Source: Pseudorhodoplanes sp. (GTDB taxonomy: Bacteria > Pseudomonadota > Alphaproteobacteria > Rhizobiales > Xanthobacteraceae). Taken from it: DNA of 64,000 nucleotides. The stretch lies in assembly GCA_032027085.1 (NCBI GenBank), contig JAVSMS010000001.1, positions 124,001 to 188,000 on the forward strand. Reading direction: 5' to 3'. The notes below the pieces were generated by a model. It searched no databases. It saw only the letters and a list, made by a program, of their open reading frames with translations, and was not told the DNA's origin. The translations under genes and the position numbers were made by a program. Each line of letters starts with the position of its first letter. The first letter of the stretch is position 1. This document shows, one piece after another, positions 17,919 through 27,237 of the stretch.

Positions 17919-18311
17919 CTACCCGCCGAGCGCTGTCCCGTTGCCGTTACTGACAGTCTGGTTGAGCGTCCTGGTGATGCCCTCAATGCGCTCGGACGCC
18001 GCGTTCAGGGCGGCGATGATGGCCGCCTGGGTCTGCTGCGCCCGCTCGGCGGCGAGCACGCGCCCATCCTGCATGCCGGCAAGTTCTTCCTCAAGCCGGC
18101 GGATCTTCTTTCCGGCCTCGACCAGTTCATCGGCGACCGTCAGCGCCGCCATGACCGTAAGCCGTGAATCGCCGACTTCACCAAAGTTGCCGCGCAAATC
18201 CTCGATGCGCGCATCGATGTCGCCGGCGAGGCGCATCAGGTGGTCTTCCTGTCCGTCCTCGCAGGCCATCCGGTAGTTGCGGCCGTTGATCGTGACATTC
18301 ACCTGCGCCAC
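17919..18311 (-). CDS. zapA: Cell division protein ZapA
   Basis: 130 aa. Bundles FtsZ filaments at the division site. Opens MAQVNVTINGRNYRMACEDG, then the ZapA globular segment RLAGDIDARIEDLRGNFGEV and LTVMAALTVADELVEAGKKI, followed by a C-terminal coiled coil (about 70-115). The GTALGG tail is low complexity. It lies 12 bases downstream of the DUF4164 gene and upstream of the 6S RNA. Confidence 0.94.
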   Translation of the reverse strand: MAQVNVTINGRNYRMACEDGQEDHLMRLAGDIDARIEDLRGNFGEVGDSRLTVMAALTVADELVEAGKKIRRLEEELAGMQDGRVLAAERAQQTQAAIIAALNAASERIEGITRTLNQTVSNGNGTALGG

Positions 18312-18323
18312 GGCTCTACCTCA

Positions 18324-18605
18324 CTAACGGTCGTTGGCTTCGATTACAGTGCGCACGTTGTCGATGGCGATATCGAGTCGCCGCGCGATTTCGCGGTTGG
18401 TCGTCTCCAGTTGCTTGGCATGGGCGGCCGCGGCGTCGAGTTCGGTGGCCAGACGCGAGCGGTCGTTCCCCAAGGCATGCAATTGGGCGACAAGCCGCTC
18501 CTCGCCGTGGTCTGCCTCACGGCGCCGCTCGACAGCAGCTTCCAGTGCATCCAGTGCCAAGGCCAGGCGCCGCGTCGCAGTCTCGATCGCGCTTGGATCG
18601 GTCAT
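18324..18605 (-). CDS. DUF4164 coiled-coil protein
   Basis: 93 aa, almost entirely helical heptad repeats (for example [40 protein letters not shown]). Matches the DUF4164 pattern found immediately upstream of zapA in Rhizobiales. The alphaproteobacterial position and coiled coil suggest a role alongside ZapA, comparable to ZapB in gammaproteobacteria, but that is inference. It is divergent from tkt. Confidence 0.85.
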   Translation of the reverse strand: MTDPSAIETATRRLALALDALEAAVERRREADHGEERLVAQLHALGNDRSRLATELDAAAAHAKQLETTNREIARRLDIAIDNVRTVIEANDR

Positions 18606-18776
18606 GTCCCTTTACTCGCGGGATGGAACCTTGCCTCAAACGAAAACTCTTTTCCGGCAAGGTCTTAACTCGAAAAGCCTAATTTGCTGGTTCAACGCCG
18701 TCAACGCTCCCAACGGGCTCGTCCCCATTTTCCCATCCGGGCTGTGCAAATTGCTTCCGCAGTGGGCCGCGGCGCG

Positions 18777-18804
18777 TTGGACTCGTGCGCCTCGCGTGTT
18801 ATGT
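18777..18804 (+). promoter_or_regulatory. Possible sigma-70 promoter of tkt
   Basis: TTGGAC (18777-18782) and TTATGT (18799-18804) separated by 16 bases, 28 bases before the tkt ATG. The -10 is weak. It is the best candidate in the 226-base divergent gap between the DUF4164 gene and tkt. Confidence 0.4.
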
Positions 18805-18831
18805 CCCGCCCGTCAACGGCCCTTAATCACA

Positions 18832-20874
18832 ATGAACGCAAGACCTTCGACGGCAGCCGCCGTCGCACAACCGGACATTTCCGCCATGTCACGCGCTGAC
18901 CATGACCGCATGGCGAATGCCATCCGCGCGCTCTCGATGGATGCCGTTGAGCAGGCCAAGTCGGGCCATCCCGGCCTGCCTATGGGCGCCGCCGATATCG
19001 CAACCGTGCTGTTCTCGCGTTTTCTGAAGTTTGATCCGACCGACCCGAAATGGCCGGACCGAGACAGATTCGTGCTGTCGGCCGGACACGGCTCGATGCT
19101 GATCTATTCGCTGCTGCATCTTACGGGCTACGCATCTGTCACGCTCGAAGAAATCAAGAACTTCCGCAAGCTCGGCTCGAAAACGCCCGGTCATCCGGAG
19201 AATTTCGTCACCGAGGGCGTGGAAACGACAACCGGTCCGCTCGGCCAGGGCATTGCCAATGCGGTGGGCATGGCGATTGCCGAACGGCATCTCGCGGCGG
19301 TGTTCGGCGAGATCGTCGACCATAAGACCTATGTGCTTGCCTCCGACGGCGACCTGATGGAGGGCGTCAGCCAGGAAGCCATCGCGTTTGCCGGCCATCT
19401 CAAGCTCAACAAGCTGATCGTGCTGTTCGACGACAACGGCATCACCATCGACGGCAAGCTGTCGCTGTCCGACTCCGTCGATCAGGTGAAGCGCTTCGAA
19501 GCCGCCGGGTGGCGCGCGGAGCGCATCGACGGTCATGATCCGCAAGCGATTGGCGCCGCGCTCGAGCGTGCGCAAGTCTCGGATCGTCCGTCGCTCATCG
19601 CCTGCAAGACGATGATCGCCTTCGGCGCGCCGAACAAGGCCGGCAGCGAGAAGGCGCATGGTTCGCCGCTCGGCGCGGATGAAATCGCGGCCGCGCGCAA
19701 GAAGCTCAGCTGGGAACATCCAGCCTTCGAAGTGCCCGCGGACGTTCGCGCCCTTTGGGCCAAGGCCGGCGAGCGCTCGCAGGACATGCACAAGGCGTGG
19801 CAGAAGAAGCTTGCCTCCCTGCCCGCGGACGCGCGCAGCGAGTTCGAGCGCCGCATCAAGGGCGAGCTGCCGGCCGAAAAACTGGCTGCCGCGGTGCGCT
19901 CGGTGAAGGAAACGCTGGCAAAAACACCGAAAGAGATTGCCACGCGCTCGGCGTCGGAATTCGCGTTGGAAAGCCTCGTCGTTGCGGTGCCCGAAATGGT
20001 TGGCGGCTCAGCCGACCTCACCGGCTCCAACAATACTCGCGCGAAGTCGATGAAAACGCTGTCGGCCGCTGACTATGCCGGCCGCTTTATCCATTATGGC
20101 ATCCGCGAGCACGGCATGGCCGCCGCCATGAACGGCATGGCGCTGCATGGCGGCATCATTCCCTATTCCGGCACGTTCCTCGTGTTCTCGGATTATTGCC
20201 GCCCGGCGATCCGTCTTGCGGCGCTGATGGGCGAGCGCGTCATTCACGTGATGACGCATGACTCCATCGGCCTCGGCGAAGACGGGCCGACGCACCAGCC
20301 GGTCGAACACATGGCGGCTTTGCGGGCGATTCCGAATCTCCTTGTCTTCCGACCCTGCGACGTTGTCGAGACATTGGAATGCTGGCAACTGGCGCTGCAG
20401 GCGAAGGATCGCCCGAGCATTCTGGCGCTGACGCGCCAGAATCTGCCGCAGCTGCGCACCGGCGTCGATGCCGACAACATCTGCGCGGCAGGCGCCTACG
20501 AAATTGCCGGTCCGGATGGCCCCTCCGACATTTCAATCTTCGCGTCGGGGTCCGAAGTCGCCATCGCCATCGAGGCCGCCAAGCTGATCGCCCAGAAAGG
20601 CGTCGCCGCGCGTGTCGTCTCCGTACCCTGTTTCGAATTGCTGCGGGAGGCGCCCTCTGAACACCGCCGCGCCATCATCGGCAACGCCAAGGTGAAGGTC
20701 GGCGTGGAAGCGGGCGTTCGGCAGGGCTGGGACGAGATCATCGGCTCTGACGGCGTCTTCATCGGCATGACCGGCTTCGGCGCCAGCGCGCCCTACAAGG
20801 ACCTGTACAAGGCTTTCGGCATCACGCCGGACGCCGTGGCGTCGGCGGCCCTGGCGAAACTCGGAGGCTCCTGA
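18832..20874 (+). CDS. tkt: Transketolase
   Basis: 680 aa from ATG 18832; an ATG at 18886 ([13 protein letters not shown]) would give 662 aa, nearer the usual 660, so the first 18 residues are uncertain. Thiamine-diphosphate enzyme of the pentose phosphate and, where present, Calvin cycle. N-terminal half: [27 protein letters not shown], and the ThDP/Mg motif [14 protein letters not shown] with DDNGITIDG. Middle domain: [20 protein letters not shown] and [19 protein letters not shown]. It is the first gene of the tkt-gap-pgk-aldolase cluster, all on the plus strand. Confidence 0.97.
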   Translation: MNARPSTAAAVAQPDISAMSRADHDRMANAIRALSMDAVEQAKSGHPGLPMGAADIATVLFSRFLKFDPTDPKWPDRDRFVLSAGHGSMLIYSLLHLTGYASVTLEEIKNFRKLGSKTPGHPENFVTEGVETTTGPLGQGIANAVGMAIAERHLAAVFGEIVDHKTYVLASDGDLMEGVSQEAIAFAGHLKLNKLIVLFDDNGITIDGKLSLSDSVDQVKRFEAAGWRAERIDGHDPQAIGAALERAQVSDRPSLIACKTMIAFGAPNKAGSEKAHGSPLGADEIAAARKKLSWEHPAFEVPADVRALWAKAGERSQDMHKAWQKKLASLPADARSEFERRIKGELPAEKLAAAVRSVKETLAKTPKEIATRSASEFALESLVVAVPEMVGGSADLTGSNNTRAKSMKTLSAADYAGRFIHYGIREHGMAAAMNGMALHGGIIPYSGTFLVFSDYCRPAIRLAALMGERVIHVMTHDSIGLGEDGPTHQPVEHMAALRAIPNLLVFRPCDVVETLECWQLALQAKDRPSILALTRQNLPQLRTGVDADNICAAGAYEIAGPDGPSDISIFASGSEVAIAIEAAKLIAQKGVAARVVSVPCFELLREAPSEHRRAIIGNAKVKVGVEAGVRQGWDEIIGSDGVFIGMTGFGASAPYKDLYKAFGITPDAVASAALAKLGGS

Positions 20875-20992
20875 ACGCCTGCGGCGCTCCGGCGGCCGCC
20901 TCCCGGTTTTCCCTGGCTGCATCAGGCTGGCCGCTCACACGAGCGTGCATGCCAGCCATTTACCGCCTGTCGCGCAAATTGCTCGATAGCAA

Positions 20993-21020
20993 TTGAGTTG
21001 GGGGCGAAAAAGGCTATATC
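20993..21020 (+). promoter_or_regulatory. Probable sigma-70 promoter of gap
   Basis: TTGAGT (20993-20998), a 16-base spacer and TATATC (21015-21020), 48 bases before the gap start. It lies in a 193-base gap after tkt, so gap can be transcribed on its own as well as from upstream. Confidence 0.5.
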
Positions 21021-21067
21021 GAAGCCACATTTCGTCATTCAAGCCACGCCAGCCGGGAGTTTTAGAG

Positions 21068-22075
21068 ATGACAGTCCGCGTCGCCATCAATGGATTCGGC
21101 CGCATCGGCCGCAATGTCCTGCGCGCCATTGCCGAGACCGGCCGCAAGGACATCGAAGTCGTGGCGATCAACGATCTCGGCCCGGTCGAAACCAACGCGC
21201 ATCTGCTGCGCTTCGATTCGGTGCATGGCCGTTTTCCCGGCGAGGTCACTGTCGAGGGTGACTCGATCTCGGTTGGCAACGGCAAGATCAGGGTCACTGC
21301 GATCAAGGATCCAACGACACTGCCCTGGAAGGACCTCGGCGTCGATATCGCAATGGAATGCACCGGCATCTTCACCTCCAAGGAGAAGGCCTCGGCACAT
21401 CTCACCGCTGGCGCCAAGCGGGTGCTGATTTCCGCGCCGGGGGAAAACTCCGATCTCACCGTCGTCTACGGCGTGAACCACGACAAGCTGACCAAGGAAC
21501 ACAAGATCGTTTCCAACGCGTCCTGCACCACCAACTGTCTCGCGCCGGTGGCGAAGGTGCTGAATGACGCGGTCGGCATCGACAAGGGCTTCATGACCAC
21601 CATCCACGCCTATACCGGCGACCAGCCCACGCTCGACACCCTTCACAAGGATCTCTATCGCGCGCGCGCTGCGGCTTTGTCGATGATCCCGACCTCGACG
21701 GGTGCCGCGAAGGCCGTCGGTCTTGTGCTGCCGGAACTGAACGGCCGGCTTGACGGCGTCGCCATCCGCGTGCCGACGCCGAATGTATCGGTTGTCGATT
21801 TCAAGTTCGTGGCGAAGAAGGCGACGACGAAGGACGAGATCAACGGCGCCATCAAGCGCGCCGCCGAGCAGCAGCTCAAGGGCATCCTTGGCTATACCAA
21901 TTCGCCGAATGTGTCGATCGACTTCAACCACGACCCGCATTCGTCGGTCTTCCACATGGACCAGACCAAGGTGATGGACGGCACGCTGGTGCGCGTCCTG
22001 ACTTGGTATGATAACGAATGGGGCTTCTCCAACCGCATGTCCGACACGGCGGTAGCAATGGGCAAGCTGATCTGA
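21068..22075 (+). CDS. gap: Glyceraldehyde-3-phosphate dehydrogenase, type I
   Basis: 335 aa from ATG 21068; the frame continues upstream without start support. NAD-binding N-terminus [18 protein letters not shown], catalytic Cys motif [18 protein letters not shown] near residue 154, catalytic His in [10 protein letters not shown], and C-terminal [15 protein letters not shown]. Converts glyceraldehyde-3-phosphate to 1,3-bisphosphoglycerate. Followed by a small membrane-peptide gene and pgk. Confidence 0.98.
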   Translation: MTVRVAINGFGRIGRNVLRAIAETGRKDIEVVAINDLGPVETNAHLLRFDSVHGRFPGEVTVEGDSISVGNGKIRVTAIKDPTTLPWKDLGVDIAMECTGIFTSKEKASAHLTAGAKRVLISAPGENSDLTVVYGVNHDKLTKEHKIVSNASCTTNCLAPVAKVLNDAVGIDKGFMTTIHAYTGDQPTLDTLHKDLYRARAAALSMIPTSTGAAKAVGLVLPELNGRLDGVAIRVPTPNVSVVDFKFVAKKATTKDEINGAIKRAAEQQLKGILGYTNSPNVSIDFNHDPHSSVFHMDQTKVMDGTLVRVLTWYDNEWGFSNRMSDTAVAMGKLI

Positions 22076-22104
22076 TCGCTCACCTGAGACGGGAGATCCG
22101 CGAA

Positions 22105-22230
22105 ATGTCGGCGGTATTTTGGACAGGCGTTGCGCTTTCCATTGCGACCGGGTGCGGCGTCGCATTTGTGGTCTGGCAAAGCCTCAAAGGCCGTGACCGC
22201 CCCGGAAAAACCAGAAACGGACAACGATGA
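22105..22230 (+). CDS. Small single-pass membrane protein (41 aa) between gap and pgk
   Basis: Starts at ATG 22105 behind a good GGGAG site 10 bases upstream (gacGGGAGatccgcgaaATG). The product opens [20 protein letters not shown] and has one hydrophobic helix (about residues 3-23), then a basic tail ([14 protein letters not shown]). The family is not recognised. The clean ribosome site, the fit of the frame between gap (29 bases before) and pgk (16 bases after), and the helix-plus-basic-tail design argue for a real small protein. The positive-inside rule places the C-terminus in the cytoplasm. Confidence 0.55.
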   Translation: MSAVFWTGVALSIATGCGVAFVVWQSLKGRDRPGKTRNGQR

Positions 22231-22246
22231 GAGCGCGCGGACCCCG

Positions 22247-23449
22247 ATGAACCCGCTTGTTGCCTTTCGGACCCTCGATCAGGCCGACGTCAAAAATAAG
22301 CGCGTTCTTGTGCGCGTCGATCTCAACGTGCCGATGGATAACGGCAAAGTCACCGATACGACGCGCATCGAGCGCATCGTGCCGACCATCACCGAAATCG
22401 CCGACAAGGGCGGCAAAGTGATCCTGCTTGCGCATTTCGGCCGGCCGAAGGGGCGCGATCTGAAAGAGTCGCTGAAACCTGTTGCTGCTGCCGTTACCGA
22501 CGTCATCAAGCGACCGGTTGCTTTCGCCGAAGACTGCATCGGCGATGTCGCAAAGGCCGCGATCGACAAGATGCAGCCGGGCGACATTGTCTGCCTGGAG
22601 AATACGCGCTTCTACAAGGAAGAAGAGAAGAACGACCCCGCCTTTGTCGACCAGCTCGCCGCGCTCGGCGACATCTATGTCAATGACGCCTTCTCCGCCG
22701 CACATCGCGCGCATGCTTCGACCGAAGGTCTCGGCCACAAGCTGCCGACCTATGCCGGCCGGACCATGCAGGCCGAAGTCGAGGCACTGTCGAAAGCGCT
22801 CGAAGCTCCCACACGTCCTGTTGCAGCAATCGCCGGCGGCGCCAAAGTGTCGACCAAGCTCGATCTCCTCGGCAACCTGCTCGACAAGGTCGATGTGCTG
22901 ATCATCGGCGGCGCGATGGCCAACACTTTCCTGCTCGCGCAGGGCAAGAGCGTCGGCAAATCGCTGGTCGAGCCCGATCTGTTGAATACCGCCCGCGAGA
23001 TCATGGAAAAGGCGAAGGTCAGGAACCGTGAGATCGTGCTGCCTGTCGATGTCGTGGTGGCGAAGGAATTCAAGGCGCTGGCACCCTCGCGTGTTGTCGA
23101 TGCCAACCATGTCGGCGATGACGAGATGATCCTGGATATCGGTCCGCGCAGCATCGAGCACGTGGTCTCGGTGCTGGCGCGCTGCAAGACCTTGGTCTGG
23201 AATGGCCCCTTCGGCGCCTTCGAGATGGAGCCCTTCGATACCGGCACCATCGAGGTGGCGGAGGCCGCCGCGGAACTGACACAAGCCGGAAAGATTATTT
23301 CCGTCGCTGGCGGCGGCGACACCGTTGCCGCCCTCAATGCCGCCGGCGCCGCCGACCGGTTTTCCTATGTATCCACAGCCGGCGGAGCCTTCCTGGAATG
23401 GCTGGAGGGCAAGAGCCTGCCGGGTGTCGAGATATTGAGGGCAAAATAG
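22247..23449 (+). CDS. pgk: Phosphoglycerate kinase
   Basis: 400 aa from ATG 22247 ([17 protein letters not shown]). ATP-generating glycolytic step from 1,3-bisphosphoglycerate. Motifs: [20 protein letters not shown] near residue 20, [54 protein letters not shown] and the C-terminal [13 protein letters not shown] for nucleotide binding. Length and all domains are complete. The ribosome site is weak, so translation may be coupled to the small gene just upstream. Confidence 0.98.
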   Translation: MNPLVAFRTLDQADVKNKRVLVRVDLNVPMDNGKVTDTTRIERIVPTITEIADKGGKVILLAHFGRPKGRDLKESLKPVAAAVTDVIKRPVAFAEDCIGDVAKAAIDKMQPGDIVCLENTRFYKEEEKNDPAFVDQLAALGDIYVNDAFSAAHRAHASTEGLGHKLPTYAGRTMQAEVEALSKALEAPTRPVAAIAGGAKVSTKLDLLGNLLDKVDVLIIGGAMANTFLLAQGKSVGKSLVEPDLLNTAREIMEKAKVRNREIVLPVDVVVAKEFKALAPSRVVDANHVGDDEMILDIGPRSIEHVVSVLARCKTLVWNGPFGAFEMEPFDTGTIEVAEAAAELTQAGKIISVAGGGDTVAALNAAGAADRFSYVSTAGGAFLEWLEGKSLPGVEILRAK

Positions 23450-23456
23450 CACCGCC

Positions 23457-23479
23457 CCTTCCCGCCCGGCGCGGGAAGG
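23457..23479 (+). terminator. Hairpin between pgk and the aldolase gene (attenuator or stability element)
   Basis: CCTTCCCGC-CCGGC-GCGGGAAGG: perfect 9-bp stem, 5-base loop, directly after the pgk stop. There is no T-run, so intrinsic termination should be weak; it may be a 3'-end stabiliser or partial attenuator separating pgk from the downstream aldolase gene. Confidence 0.4.
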
Positions 23480-23537
23480 ATGTAAAGAAAGCCGCAAATA
23501 GCCGGCCCGCCCGGCGCGTGGCTTGAGGGAGATACCG

Positions 23538-24563
23538 ATGAATCTTGCAGAACTGAACAAGGTCGCGGTCGCCATGGTGGCGCCCGGCAAGGGCATTCTG
23601 GCAGCCGACGAATCCTCCGGCACGATCAAGAAACGCTTCGACGCGATCGGCGTGGAATCGACCGAAGACAACCGGCGCGACTATCGCGAACTGATGTTCC
23701 GCACCACCGAAGCGATGTCGAAATACATTTCCGGCGTCATTCTCTATGACGAGACCATCTGGCAGAAGGCGAAGGACGGCACGCCGCTGGTCGAGATCAT
23801 CAAGAAGTCCGGCGCGATCCCCGGCATCAAGGTCGACGAAGGCACCAAGCCTCTCCCGAATTGCCCCGATGAATTGATCACCATCGGTCTCGACAAACTC
23901 ACCGACCGGCTGCCCAAATACTACGAACAGGGGGCGCGTTTCGCGAAATGGCGCGCGGTGATTGATATCGGCCAAGGTATCCCGAGCTACACCGCAATTC
24001 GCACCAACGCACACGCATTGGCGCGCTACGCCGCGCTCTGCCAAGCCGCGCAGATCGTCCCGATCGTCGAACCTGAAGTGCTGATGGACGGCGACCATGA
24101 CATTGATCGTTGCGTCGAAGTCACCGAATTCGTGCTGAAGGAGACCTTCCAGGAGCTCTATTATCAGCGCGTGGCGCTGGAAGGCATCGTGCTGAAACCG
24201 AACATGGCGGTGCCGGGCAAGAAGAGCGCGAAGAAAGCCTCGGTGCAGGAAGTCGCCGAGAAGTCTGTGCGCATGCTGAAGAACTGCGTGCCGGCTTCGG
24301 TACCTGGCATCGCCTTCCTGTCGGGGGGGCAGTCCGACGAGGAGGCGACCGCGCATCTCGATGCGATGAACAAGCTCGGCAACCTGCCCTGGCATCTCAC
24401 CTTCTCGTACGGCCGCGCGCTGCAAGCCGCGCCGCAGAAGACGTGGTCGGGCAAGTCCGAGAATGTCGCCGCCGCGCAGCGCGCCTTCCTGCATCGCGCG
24501 CAGATGAACGGTCTCGCCGCGCGCGGCGAGTGGAAGTCGGATTTGGAAAAGAAGGCGGCGTAA
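23538..24563 (+). CDS. Fructose-bisphosphate aldolase, class I
   Basis: 341 aa from ATG 23538 with a strong GAGGGAGAT ribosome site. Schiff-base (metal-free) aldolase cleaving fructose-1,6-bisphosphate. N-terminal signature APGKGILAADESSGTIKKRF, the catalytic lysine segment ALEGIVLKPNM near residue 217, and C-terminal SGGQSDEEATAHLDAMN and FSYGRALQAAPQKTWSGK. The last member of the tkt-gap-pgk group, in an order common in Hyphomicrobiales. Confidence 0.97.
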   Translation: MNLAELNKVAVAMVAPGKGILAADESSGTIKKRFDAIGVESTEDNRRDYRELMFRTTEAMSKYISGVILYDETIWQKAKDGTPLVEIIKKSGAIPGIKVDEGTKPLPNCPDELITIGLDKLTDRLPKYYEQGARFAKWRAVIDIGQGIPSYTAIRTNAHALARYAALCQAAQIVPIVEPEVLMDGDHDIDRCVEVTEFVLKETFQELYYQRVALEGIVLKPNMAVPGKKSAKKASVQEVAEKSVRMLKNCVPASVPGIAFLSGGQSDEEATAHLDAMNKLGNLPWHLTFSYGRALQAAPQKTWSGKSENVAAAQRAFLHRAQMNGLAARGEWKSDLEKKAA

Positions 24564-24738
24564 ACCAGTTGCGTGTCCGACCAAACGCCGCCACAGCGGC
24601 GCGAGTCGGGGCCCGAAACTATAGAAGATCAGAGTGAGTCTCTGTGGTTATGGGTTCCGGCTCTCCGGCGCCATCTTCGGCCGGAATGACGTCGCCTCTT
24701 GCCCCCATTCCGCCCGATTGGAACAGCATCGACACCAG

Positions 24739-25395
24739 ATGATTTCCCGTCGGCAGCAAGACCCCGAACTTCCCGCACCGCGGCTTTATCTCGTAACCCC
24801 GGTGATCGGGGAGGCTGGCGTATTTGCCGACCAGCTTCGCGATGTTCTCGCCGCTGCCGACATCGCCGCCATCTTGCTGCGGCTTGCGCCGACCGACGAA
24901 CGCACGCTGATCAACCGCGTCAAATCGCTGGGGAAGATCGTGCAGGAGAAGGATGTCGCGCTGCTCGTCGACGGTCATCCTGAAATTGTCGCGCGTGCGG
25001 CGGCCGATGGGGCGCATCTGACCGGCATCGCGGATTTCGAAGACGCGGTTGGTAGCCTGAAGCCCGATCGCATCGCCGGCATCGGCGGATTGGAAACGCG
25101 CCACGACGCCATGCTCGCGGCCGAGCGCGGCGCCGATTATGTGATGTTCGGCGAGCCGGACGAAACTGGCGACCGGCCCTCAATCGATGCTGTGCGCGAG
25201 CGCGTCGGCTGGTGGGCGGAAGTTTTCCAGACGCCCTGCGTCGGCTATGCCGGCGATCTCGACGAAGTGACGGCGCTGGTGCATGCCGGCGCCGATTTCG
25301 TCGCAATCGGCGATTTCATTTTCAGCGATCCGCGCGGACCGCGCGCCATGGCGATGGCGGCGCAGCGCGCCTTGCTGGCGGAGCCGGTGTCGTGA
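24739..25395 (+). CDS. Thiamine-phosphate-synthase-like (ThiE/TenI) TIM-barrel protein
   Basis: 218 aa from ATG 24739 (MISRRQQDPELP). Opens PRLYLVTPVIG and has the TIM-barrel pattern of ThiE/TenI: AADGAHLTGIAD, GIGGLETRHDAMLAAERGAD, YVMFGEPDE, and the C-terminal HAGADFVAIGDFIFSD. In true ThiE the early LVQLREK-type phosphate-binding strand is conserved; here that place reads AAILLRLAPTDERTL, with no Lys. No other thi gene is nearby. I call it a ThiE/TenI-family paralogue of uncertain activity. Its stop overlaps the Sel1-repeat gene (GTGA), so the two are translationally coupled. Confidence 0.8.
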   Translation: MISRRQQDPELPAPRLYLVTPVIGEAGVFADQLRDVLAAADIAAILLRLAPTDERTLINRVKSLGKIVQEKDVALLVDGHPEIVARAAADGAHLTGIADFEDAVGSLKPDRIAGIGGLETRHDAMLAAERGADYVMFGEPDETGDRPSIDAVRERVGWWAEVFQTPCVGYAGDLDEVTALVHAGADFVAIGDFIFSDPRGPRAMAMAAQRALLAEPVS

Positions 25396-26375
25396 TCGCG
25401 CTTCGCCTTGCATTGGCTGCTGCCGTTACCTTTGCATTCGTTGGCACGGCCGTCGCCCAGGGCGCCAAACCCGCGCCGAAGGGCAAACCCGATCCCGCGC
25501 CAAGCGCTGCGCCGGCACCGACGCCCGATGCCGATCATGCCTACGGCGCCTATCAGCGCGGCTATTACATGACGGCATTCGCCATCGCGACGAAGCGCGT
25601 CGAAGAAAAAGGCGACCCGGCCGCCATGACCCTGCTCGGCCTGCTCTATGCCGACGGCCTCGGCATCCCCCAGGACGACCTGAAGGCGGCAGAATGGTAC
25701 AAGCTCGCTGCCGACCGCGGCGACCGCGAAGCGATGTTTGCGCTTGCCATGTTCAGGATTGTCGGCCGCGGCGGGCCGAAGAGCCGCGACGAGGCCGCCA
25801 AGCTCTTTGCTGCCGCCGCCAAGCTCGGCCATGCAGCCTCGGCCTATAATCTCGCGCTCCTCTATATGGAGGGGCAGCAATTCCCGCAGGATTTCGGGCG
25901 CGCCGCTGAATTGCTGCGCCAGGCCGCCAATGCCGGCAACCCGGAAGCGCAATACGCGCTTGCCACGCTCTACAAGGAGGGCCGCGGCGTCAAAAAGGAC
26001 GATCGCGAAGCCACCCGCCTGCTCGGAGCGGCGGCGCTGGCCAATAACCTCGACGCTCAGGTGGAATACGCCATTGCGCTCTATAACGGCACCGGGATCG
26101 CAAAGGACGAAAAGGCGGCTGGCGAATTGCTGTGGAAGGCGGCGCGGCGCGGCTCACCGATCGCGCAGAACCGGCTGGCGCGAATCCTTGCCACCGGCCG
26201 CGGCCTGCCTGCGGACCCGGTCGAGGCGGTCAAATGGCACATCGTGTCCAAGGCGGCCGGCGCCAGCGACCCTTGGCTCGACCAGTTCACGCAAAAGCAG
26301 TCGCCGGAAACCCGTAGCGCCGCCGAAAAGGGCGCCAAGCCATGGCTGGCGCTGATCGCGGCCTCGCGGAATTGA
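25392..26375 (+). CDS. Secreted Sel1-like (TPR) repeat protein
   Basis: 327 aa from a GTG that overlaps the previous stop. Signal peptide (about 1-22, ending FVGTAVAQ), a short Pro/Ala-rich linker, then six or so Sel1 repeats of about 36 residues: AMTLLGLLYADGLGIPQDDL, AMFALAMFRIVGRGG, ASAYNLALLYMEGQ, AQYALATLYKEGRGVKKDDR, AQVEYAIALYNGTGIAKDEK, AQNRLARILATGRGLPADP. Sel1 proteins are scaffolds, often periplasmic. The partner is unknown. Confidence 0.9.
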   Translation: MIALRLALAAAVTFAFVGTAVAQGAKPAPKGKPDPAPSAAPAPTPDADHAYGAYQRGYYMTAFAIATKRVEEKGDPAAMTLLGLLYADGLGIPQDDLKAAEWYKLAADRGDREAMFALAMFRIVGRGGPKSRDEAAKLFAAAAKLGHAASAYNLALLYMEGQQFPQDFGRAAELLRQAANAGNPEAQYALATLYKEGRGVKKDDREATRLLGAAALANNLDAQVEYAIALYNGTGIAKDEKAAGELLWKAARRGSPIAQNRLARILATGRGLPADPVEAVKWHIVSKAAGASDPWLDQFTQKQSPETRSAAEKGAKPWLALIAASRN

Positions 26376-26477
26376 GCGCCTCCGGGGCGCGGAAACGCAG
26401 ACTTGACGGCGGTCGCAAAGCCGGGGCACACAACCGCCCGAAACGATTTCTCCCCGAAAGCATCAACGGAACGCCTT

Positions 26478-27044
26478 ATGGCCAAGATAAATGGCAATGA
26501 AATTCGTCCTGGCATGGTCATCGAATACCAGGACTCGCTCTGGGTCGCAGTGAAGACCATGGCGGTGAAGCCCGGCAAGGGCCCGGCCTATAACCAGGTG
26601 GAACTCAAGAACCTGATCGACGGACGCAAGCTCAACAACCGCTTCGGCTCCGACGAACGCGTCGAGCGTGCTCGCCTTGAGCAGAAGGACTTCCAGTATC
26701 TTTACAAGCAGGGCGACGCGCTGGTGTTCATGAATAACGACACCTACGAGCAGCTCGAGTTGCAGGAGGATTTCGTCGGCGAGCGCGCGGCTTTCCTGCA
26801 GGACGGCATGACTGTCACCCTGGAAATGCACGAAGAGCGCCCGATCGGCATCAAGCTGCCCGACCAGGTGACGCTGCAGATCGTCGAGGCCGATCCGGTC
26901 GTGAAAGGGCAGACCGCGGCGTCGTCCTACAAGCCGGCGCGTCTGGAGAATGGCCTGCGCGTCATGGTGCCGCCCTTCATCACCACCGGCGAGAAGATCG
27001 TCGTCGACACCAACGAAGTCACCTATATCCGCCGCGCGGACTAA
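26478..27044 (+). CDS. efp: Elongation factor P
   Basis: 188 aa from ATG 26478. Binds between P and E sites to rescue ribosomes stalled on polyproline. KOW-like N-terminal domain with the modifiable lysine loop [13 protein letters not shown] (Lys near 35), central OB domain ([19 protein letters not shown]) and C-terminal OB domain ([20 protein letters not shown], ending [20 protein letters not shown]). Complete length. No epmA homologue is visible in the window. Confidence 0.98.
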   Translation: MAKINGNEIRPGMVIEYQDSLWVAVKTMAVKPGKGPAYNQVELKNLIDGRKLNNRFGSDERVERARLEQKDFQYLYKQGDALVFMNNDTYEQLELQEDFVGERAAFLQDGMTVTLEMHEERPIGIKLPDQVTLQIVEADPVVKGQTAASSYKPARLENGLRVMVPPFITTGEKIVVDTNEVTYIRRAD

Positions 27045-27091
27045 CTCTCATTGAGGAGTGTCGCCTCGCCTTTGGTTGTCATCGCCCACGC

Positions 27092-27213
27092 CCGATCTCG
27101 GGTTTACCCGAGATCGGTTCTTGAAGTGCGCAAGCCGGCTTGTGATCGGGCGATCCAGTAAAGGCATAATCTCCGTGATTACTGGAGCCCCCGCTTTTGC
27201 GGGGGCATGACGA
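27092..27213. repeat. Compound intergenic palindromic repeat, shared with 55769-55833
   Basis: Left part: perfect 12-bp stem CCGATCTCGGGT-TT-ACCCGAGATCGG (27092-27117). Right part (27148-27213): GGGCGATCCAGTAA...GTGATTACTGGA, then a CCCCCGC-TTTT-GCGGGGG hairpin ending CATGACGA. This right part closely matches 55769-55833 in sequence and order, so it is a dispersed repeat, not a gene. It lies between efp and the inositol monophosphatase gene. Confidence 0.75.
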
Positions 27214-27237
27214 CAATGGAGAGGGATAAGAAAGAGA

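Noticed and set aside
18334-18831. N-terminal extension of transketolase by 166 codons
   Set aside because: It is antisense to the DUF4164 gene and not conserved-looking; tkt length from 18832 fits the family.
20993-21067. 25-codon N-terminal extension of GAPDH
   Set aside because: It contains the likely promoter elements; the protein from 21068 starts with the canonical [12 protein letters not shown].
22184-23671. 495-codon minus-strand frame opposite pgk
   Set aside because: Shadow of pgk in high-GC DNA: no family pattern, and pgk is unambiguous on the plus strand.
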